Shown one piece after another: positions 13,209-17,751 of a stretch of 17,751 bases of DNA. Made by a program: the position numbers and the translations under genes. Under the pieces are notes generated by a model. That model made no database searches and had not been told where the DNA came from. It was given only the letters and a program-made list of their open reading frames with translations. Every line of letters starts with the position of its first letter. Position 1 is the first letter of the stretch. Origin of the DNA: Atopobium sp. (lineage in GTDB: Bacteria; Actinomycetota; Coriobacteriia; Coriobacteriales; Atopobiaceae); assembly GCA_015259035.1 (NCBI GenBank), contig JABZHC010000019.1, forward strand, positions 1-17,751, read 5' to 3'.

Positions 13209-15854
13209 ATGGCTGACTATAAAACAATGACAACAGCAGAGATTCGTGATGACTTCCTAAGCTTCTTTGAGAGCAAGGGTTGCAAGCGCTATCCTTCTTC
13301 ATCTCTGGTGCCTTCTGATCCTTCGCTGCTTCTTGCTAATGCTGGCATGAACCAGTTCAAGGAGTATTACCAGGGCATCAAGACTATGAAGGAGATTGGC
13401 GCAACTTCCTGCCAGAAGTGCCTTCGCACTAACGATATTGACAACATTGGTGACTCACGCCACCTCTCATTCTTTGAGATGCTGGGTAACTTCTCCTTTG
13501 GTGGTTACACCAAGCGCGATGCATGCACCTGGGCAATGGAGTTTATTTCTTCTCCAGAGCACCTTGGCCTGCCTCTTGATCGCCTGTACTTTACTGTTTT
13601 TACTGACGACGATGAGGCAATTGAGATTTGGAAGTCTCTTGGTGTAGCAGAAGATCACATCACCCGTCTGGGCGAGGACGACAACTTCTGGGCAGCTGGT
13701 CCAACTGGTCCTTGTGGTCCTTGCTCTGAGATTTACTTTGACCAGGGTCCTGAGTTTGAGGGAGAGGCTCCTGGAGACGACGGTGACCGTTACCTTGAGT
13801 TCTGGAACCTCGTCTTTACTCAATTTGATCGCCAGGAAGATGGTTCTCTGCCTGAGCTTCCTCATCGCAACATCGATACCGGCATGGGCCTTGAGCGTAT
13901 CGCAGCTATCATGCAGCATGAAGGCACCAATTACGAGGGTGACATCATGCGTACCCTCATCTCTTTGGGCGAGAAACTCTCTGGTAAAAAGTATCACTCA
14001 ACTGATGAGATTGACCGCAGCCTGCGTATCCTTGCAGACCACTCTCGTGCAGTTACCTTTATGATTGGTGACGGAATTCTCCCTGGTAACGAGGGTAGAA
14101 GCTACATTCTTCGCCGCCTGCTCCGTCGCGCTGTCTACCACGGCCGCTTACTGGGCATTCAGGGCACCTTCATGGCAGAGTACGCGCATGAGGTTGCTGT
14201 TCTGCTAGGCGCAGAATATCCAGAGCTTGTCGAGAAGAGTGCTCTTATCGACGGCATTCTGACTGCAGAAGAGGAGCGCTTTGGCGCTACGCTTGACGCA
14301 GGCGAGTCTAAACTCACTGCAGAGCTTGAGCAGCTAGAGGATGGCGCACAGCTTTCCGGTGAGGTTGCATTCCTTCTGCACGATACTTACGGATTCCCTA
14401 TTGATCTTACTCGTGAGATTGCTGCAAATGCAGGTCACGTTGTTGACATGGACGCCTTTGATGCTGCAATGACTGAGCAGCGTGAGCGCGCTCGTAAGTC
14501 TGCTAACCGCGATGCTTGGGGCAATGCTCAGAGCATTTGGGTTGCACTTTCTGACCGCCTTGATGAGACCGTCTTTGACGGCTATGACAACAACGAGCTC
14601 TCTGGCGTTCGTGTTGTTGCTCTTGTTCAGGATGGACAGGAGGTTGAGTCCGCTTCTGCTGGCTCTGAGGTTGAGGTTGTACTTGACCACACGCCTTTCT
14701 ATGCAGAGATGGGCGGCCAGGTTGGTGATACCGGCAAGCTGACAGCTCCTGGTCTCTACGTTCACGTCACTGATACTAAGCACCGTGACGGCGGTCTTGA
14801 GTCCCACGTTGGCGTGGTAGAGGAGGGCACCATCTCTGTTGGTGATTCAGTCACCGCAACCATTGATGCCGGTCGTCGTGAGCTCATTCGCCGCAACCAC
14901 ACGGCAACTCACCTGCTTGACGCTGCACTTAAGAAGGTTTTGGGTGACCACGTGAACCAGGCTGGTTCTCTTGTTGCTCCAGATCGTATGCGCTTTGACT
15001 TTACGCACTTTGAGGCTCTTACCAAAGATGAGCTTGATCGCATTGAGGGCATGGTAAACGCAGAGATTTTTGCCGCTAAGCCTGTTGTTACCCAGATTAT
15101 GAGCATTGAGGATGCAAAGGCCGCTGGTGCTGTTGCACTCTTTGGCGAGAAGTACGGTGATGTCGTACGCGTTGTCTCTGCTGGTGCAGAAGACACTCCA
15201 TTCTCTCGTGAGCTCTGCGGTGGTACTCACGCACGCAACACAGCAGATCTTGGCCTCTTCAAGATTATCTCTGAGAGCTCCGTTGGTTCTAACTCAAGGC
15301 GTATTGAGGCGGTAACTTCTATGGGCGCTATCGAGTACGTTGATGAGCGCTTGGCTCAGCTCGATGAGGTTGCTGCAGCTCTGAAGGTTCGTCCTTCCGC
15401 TGTTGCAGACCGCGTTGAGCAGCTGCAGCAGGATCTTCGCACTGCAAACCACAAGCTTGAGGCTGCTCTTACGGGAGCAGGTAGCAACCAGGTAGCAGAA
15501 GCACTTAAGTCTGCTGTTCAGCTTAACGGCTATAGCTGCGTAATTGCTAAGCTTGAGGGCCTTTCTGGCAAAGAGCTCCGCTCTGCATGGGATGGTATCC
15601 GCGATGCATCTGACGGCCAGCCTGTTGCTTGCGTCATCGCATCCGCAACCGCTGACGGTAAGGTTTCTCTGCTTGCAGGTGCAACTGATTCTGCAGTTGC
15701 AGCGGGTTTCTCGGCAGGAGACATTGTCAAAGAGATTGCAGAGCTTGTTGGTGGCCGCGGCGGCGGTAAGCCAGCAATGGCGCAGGCAGGCGGTTCAAGT
15801 GCTGCAGGAATTGACGCAGCACTTGAGGCTGCAAGAACAAAGCTTGGTGCGTAA
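13209..15854 (+). CDS. alaS: Alanyl-tRNA synthetase
   Basis: An 881-residue class II synthetase that charges tRNA-Ala with alanine. The N-terminal catalytic domain starts TTAEIRDDFLSFFESKGC and contains LLLANAGMNQFK, GNFSFGGYTKRDA and GPCGPCSEIYFD, and is followed by the tRNA-recognition region. The editing domain has both zinc motifs, HTATHLL (His564, His568) and CGGTH (Cys670, His674). The C-Ala domain ends GGRGGGKPAMAQAGG, typical of the family, and the length is normal. The start ATG 13209 has GGAGAAG at 13196-13202, spacing 6; an in-frame TTG at 13188 lacks a site. Only 25 bases separate it from the permease gene, so there is no room for a T-box leader and expression must come from the operon or from internal signals. 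Confidence 0.98.
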   Translation: MADYKTMTTAEIRDDFLSFFESKGCKRYPSSSLVPSDPSLLLANAGMNQFKEYYQGIKTMKEIGATSCQKCLRTNDIDNIGDSRHLSFFEMLGNFSFGGYTKRDACTWAMEFISSPEHLGLPLDRLYFTVFTDDDEAIEIWKSLGVAEDHITRLGEDDNFWAAGPTGPCGPCSEIYFDQGPEFEGEAPGDDGDRYLEFWNLVFTQFDRQEDGSLPELPHRNIDTGMGLERIAAIMQHEGTNYEGDIMRTLISLGEKLSGKKYHSTDEIDRSLRILADHSRAVTFMIGDGILPGNEGRSYILRRLLRRAVYHGRLLGIQGTFMAEYAHEVAVLLGAEYPELVEKSALIDGILTAEEERFGATLDAGESKLTAELEQLEDGAQLSGEVAFLLHDTYGFPIDLTREIAANAGHVVDMDAFDAAMTEQRERARKSANRDAWGNAQSIWVALSDRLDETVFDGYDNNELSGVRVVALVQDGQEVESASAGSEVEVVLDHTPFYAEMGGQVGDTGKLTAPGLYVHVTDTKHRDGGLESHVGVVEEGTISVGDSVTATIDAGRRELIRRNHTATHLLDAALKKVLGDHVNQAGSLVAPDRMRFDFTHFEALTKDELDRIEGMVNAEIFAAKPVVTQIMSIEDAKAAGAVALFGEKYGDVVRVVSAGAEDTPFSRELCGGTHARNTADLGLFKIISESSVGSNSRRIEAVTSMGAIEYVDERLAQLDEVAAALKVRPSAVADRVEQLQQDLRTANHKLEAALTGAGSNQVAEALKSAVQLNGYSCVIAKLEGLSGKELRSAWDGIRDASDGQPVACVIASATADGKVSLLAGATDSAVAAGFSAGDIVKEIAELVGGRGGGKPAMAQAGGSSAAGIDAALEAARTKLGA

Positions 15855-15857
15855 CGT

Positions 15858-16280
15858 TTGCGCGTTTTAGCTCTAGATATTGGTGAAGTTCGCATCGGGG
15901 TCGCTGTAAGTGACCCCGATGGTGCTATTGCGTCGCCTGTTTGCGTGCTTCCTGCTCAAGAGGTGCTCTCGCATGCACGCACGTTTAAAGCTGTGCTTGA
16001 AGATTGGGAGCCAGAACTGCTTTTGTGCGGTCGTCCTAAAACGCTCGCCGGCGAAGATGGACCACAGGCCCAAAAAATTACCGCTCAAGCTGAGCAAATT
16101 GCGAAGAACTGCCAACTTCCATTAGAATTTACTGACGAAAGACTTTCTTCCGCGGAAGCGAAGAAGATCCTTCGAGCGCAAGGTTTATCTGAGAAAGCCA
16201 TGCGTGGAAAAGTTGACATGGTTGCTGCTTCACTCTTTTTGCAATCGTGGCTTGATGCACAGATACATAAGGGAGACTAA
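15858..16280 (+). CDS. ruvX: Pre-16S rRNA nuclease / Holliday junction resolvase-like RuvX (YqgF)
   Basis: A 140-residue RNase H-fold protein of the YqgF/RuvX family. It is best supported as the nuclease that trims the 5' end of 16S rRNA and is also named as a putative Holliday junction resolvase. The first strand has VLALDIGEVRIGVAVSD, carrying the catalytic Asp. The middle strand is ELLLCGRPKTLAGEDGPQ, and TDERLSSAEA supplies the next acidic pair. The C-terminal helix has KVDMVAASLFLQSWLD with the last Asp. The start codon is TTG 15858, 3 bases after the alaS stop; no ATG or GTG start fits without losing the first strand, and translation is probably coupled to alaS. mltG starts immediately after its stop. 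Confidence 0.93.
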   Translation: MRVLALDIGEVRIGVAVSDPDGAIASPVCVLPAQEVLSHARTFKAVLEDWEPELLLCGRPKTLAGEDGPQAQKITAQAEQIAKNCQLPLEFTDERLSSAEAKKILRAQGLSEKAMRGKVDMVAASLFLQSWLDAQIHKGD

Positions 16281-17591
16281 ATGCCCACCCTATCCAATGG
16301 TTCTTCTCCGCGTCGTCAGGGCGCACATTTTTCTTCTCCTGTACCAGAGGGACAGGCTCAGGAAGAGCAGACTCAGCAGGAACAGATTACGCAGCCTTCT
16401 GTTGAGGCTACAGGATCGCTACCTGCACTTACTGGTGGCAAGCTTTCTTCAAGAAGCGCCCAAGTTACTCATATGGCAAAGAACAAGCAGGTAAAGCATA
16501 GAGATAAGAAGGCTTCAAAGCGTTCTCGTATTTTTGCGGCACTTATCGCTTTTATCATGGTTGCGGCCCTTGGCATCTTTGTATGGAAAGTAGCGCTTCC
16601 AGAACTTTCTCGTGCTAATTCCGATACGCAAGAAATTACCGCAGGTCAGCAAGTTACCATTACTATTCCAGATGGTGCTGGTGCGCAGGAAGTCGCTAAG
16701 ATTCTTTTTGAGAACAAAATTATTGCTACTAAGAGCGAGTTTTTAAACCAGGTAAAGCGCCAGGATGCTGAGCAGAAAATTAAGAGTGGTATTTATGTTA
16801 TTACCACTGGTACCAAGCCAGCAGACATCGTACATCTGCTTATTTCTGGTCCTAATGCTCCTGGTAGTGGCTTTGTCGTACCAGAAGGCTATACCGTTTC
16901 TCAGGTTGCGGATTTGGTTCAGGACTACTTTGGTATTTCTCGCGATGATTTCTTAAATCAGGCAAAAGCATCCAATTATGTTGCTGACTATCCGTTCCTT
17001 GCTGGCGCGGTAGACGCTAACGATTCTCTTGAGGGCTACCTGTTCCCTAAGACGTATACCTTTACGGAAAGCAACGTAACTGCCGATACGGTCATTCGTG
17101 CCATGCTTGATCAGTTTGAGACAGAGACGGCTGACCTTAACTTGGATGCCGCTCGCATTACGCTCAACAAGCGTTACAACTTGAATCTTACAAACGAGCA
17201 AATCATTACCATGGCATCGATCATTGAGCGAGAAGCCCTGACTGATGAGGATCGTCCTAAGGTTGCATCTGTCTTCTACAATCGCCTGTATGACGATATG
17301 TACCTGCAGAGTGACGCAACTCTTGCCTATTCTCTGGGCAGGGAAGCCACTGCAGAAGAGCTCAGCTCAATGACAAGCGATCCATACAACACGTATGCAT
17401 TTAAGGGTTTGACTCCTACGCCTATTTGCTCTCCAGGTTATGCCTCTATTAAGGCGGCTATGGATCCAGCAGCAACCAATTATTACTACTTCTGGATTAC
17501 CTCCGATGAGCACGTCTTCTCTGAGACCTATGAGGAGCATCAGCAGGCTATTGAAAACGCACGCGAGCGTGAAGCCGCAAGCAAGCAATAG
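16281..17591 (+). CDS. mltG: Endolytic murein transglycosylase MltG (YceG-like)
   Basis: A 436-residue membrane-anchored transglycosylase that cuts nascent peptidoglycan strands and sets their length. A polar, basic cytoplasmic region of about 80 residues (Gln-rich, then KNKQVKHRDKKASKRSR) precedes one membrane helix at about 83-105. A LysM-like region follows (VTITIPDGAGAQEVAKILFE), then the YceG domain: VPEGYTVSQVADL, LEGYLFPKTYTF, TMASIIEREALTDEDRPKV with the catalytic Glu316, LQSDATLAYSLG, and YNTYAFKGLTPTPICSPG. The long N-terminal extension is common in actinobacterial MltG. The start ATG 16281 abuts the ruvX stop and has GGGAG at 16271-16275; ATG 16474 is a weaker internal alternative that would remove most of the cytoplasmic part. 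Confidence 0.93.
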   Translation: MPTLSNGSSPRRQGAHFSSPVPEGQAQEEQTQQEQITQPSVEATGSLPALTGGKLSSRSAQVTHMAKNKQVKHRDKKASKRSRIFAALIAFIMVAALGIFVWKVALPELSRANSDTQEITAGQQVTITIPDGAGAQEVAKILFENKIIATKSEFLNQVKRQDAEQKIKSGIYVITTGTKPADIVHLLISGPNAPGSGFVVPEGYTVSQVADLVQDYFGISRDDFLNQAKASNYVADYPFLAGAVDANDSLEGYLFPKTYTFTESNVTADTVIRAMLDQFETETADLNLDAARITLNKRYNLNLTNEQIITMASIIEREALTDEDRPKVASVFYNRLYDDMYLQSDATLAYSLGREATAEELSSMTSDPYNTYAFKGLTPTPICSPGYASIKAAMDPAATNYYYFWITSDEHVFSETYEEHQQAIENAREREAASKQ

Positions 17592-17602
17592 TTGGTGGGG
17601 GT

Positions 17603-17751
17603 ATGAGCTTGATTAAAGCAACACAATACGTTTCTGCTGTTGAGCATATCTCTATAGAGAATCTTGTTCAGCAGGGGATTAAGCTTGTGCTCTTAGATCG
17701 CGATAATACCTGTGTGCCCCGTGACACTAAAGTTGTGCCGCCAGCGGTATC
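17603..17751 (+). CDS. YqeG-like HAD-superfamily phosphatase, N-terminal part
   Basis: The frame from ATG 17603 runs off the right edge after 49 codons. It begins with a helical stretch and then reads IKLVLLDRDNTCVPRDT, where DRDNT (residues 32-36) is the HAD nucleophile motif DxDxT. HAD subfamily IIIA proteins of the YqeG type have this motif close to the N-terminus after a short SIENLVQQGIK-like segment, and they often sit near mltG and aroE in Coriobacteriia and Firmicutes. A purine-rich GGTGGGGG (17594-17601) ends just before the ATG, an unusually short spacing. The gap to mltG is 11 bases, so it is the next operon member. The substrate is unknown. Confidence 0.7.
   Translation, partial: MSLIKATQYVSAVEHISIENLVQQGIKLVLLDRDNTCVPRDTKVVPPAV

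Noticed and set aside
13467..13997. 176-codon open frame on the minus strand within alaS
   Set aside because: It is antisense to a highly conserved synthetase domain; the length comes from alaS codon bias.

Overview
The window looks like a chromosomal segment of a moderate-GC actinobacterium of the class Coriobacteriia (Atopobium/Lancefieldella/Olsenella type). This rests on three things: codon use is mixed rather than strongly GC-rich, the gene content is a Coriobacteriia-like blend of Gram-positive core genes, and the run AI-2E-type permease - alaS - ruvX - mltG - yqeG-like is the order I recall from Firmicutes and Coriobacteriia. The genus is inference; no rRNA or marker phylogeny is available here.

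Layout. Positions 1-686 hold the tail of a probable metallophosphoesterase and a hypoxanthine/deoxyinosine-type DNA glycosylase. Positions 672-3912 hold a complete polar amino-acid ABC importer: two permeases, an ATPase and a Tat-type lipoprotein binding protein that resembles the cysteine-binding CjaA family. It is preceded by a roughly 200-base leader with a near-consensus promoter, a 28-codon Cys-rich ORF that could start at the transcription start itself, and mutually exclusive RNA pairings, one of which covers the ribosome binding site of the first permease gene. This looks like an undescribed cysteine-responsive translational attenuator and is the main discovery candidate. A strong terminator hairpin closes the unit at 3952-3990.

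Positions 4021-5088 hold a KdgT-family 2-keto-3-deoxygluconate permease with its own promoter and a palindromic operator candidate. Positions 5089-5598 have no convincing gene. They hold two copies of a long palindromic repeat, a 131-base element bounded by 24-base inverted repeats, and a possible coding remnant. A small three-helix membrane protein lies on the minus strand (5599-5880), the only convincing minus-strand gene. It is divergent from a two-domain SGNH hydrolase (5998-7086), followed by a dGTPase-like HD phosphohydrolase (7185-8426) and rarA (8530-9861), whose start shows no good SD and sits 6 bases after a -10-like box.

From 9953 to the right edge all genes lie on the plus strand with gaps of 25 bases or less, or with overlaps, and read as one operon: DUF948-like membrane protein, RsbW-like anti-sigma factor with degraded ATP-binding motifs, SigB/SigF-type sigma factor, AI-2E-family permease, alaS, ruvX, mltG and a yqeG-like HAD phosphatase that runs off the end. 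A stress-type sigma module therefore appears to share transcription with translation, recombination and cell-wall genes. The 10-mer GGGTAAAATA occurs upstream of both rarA and this operon and may be a shared promoter element.
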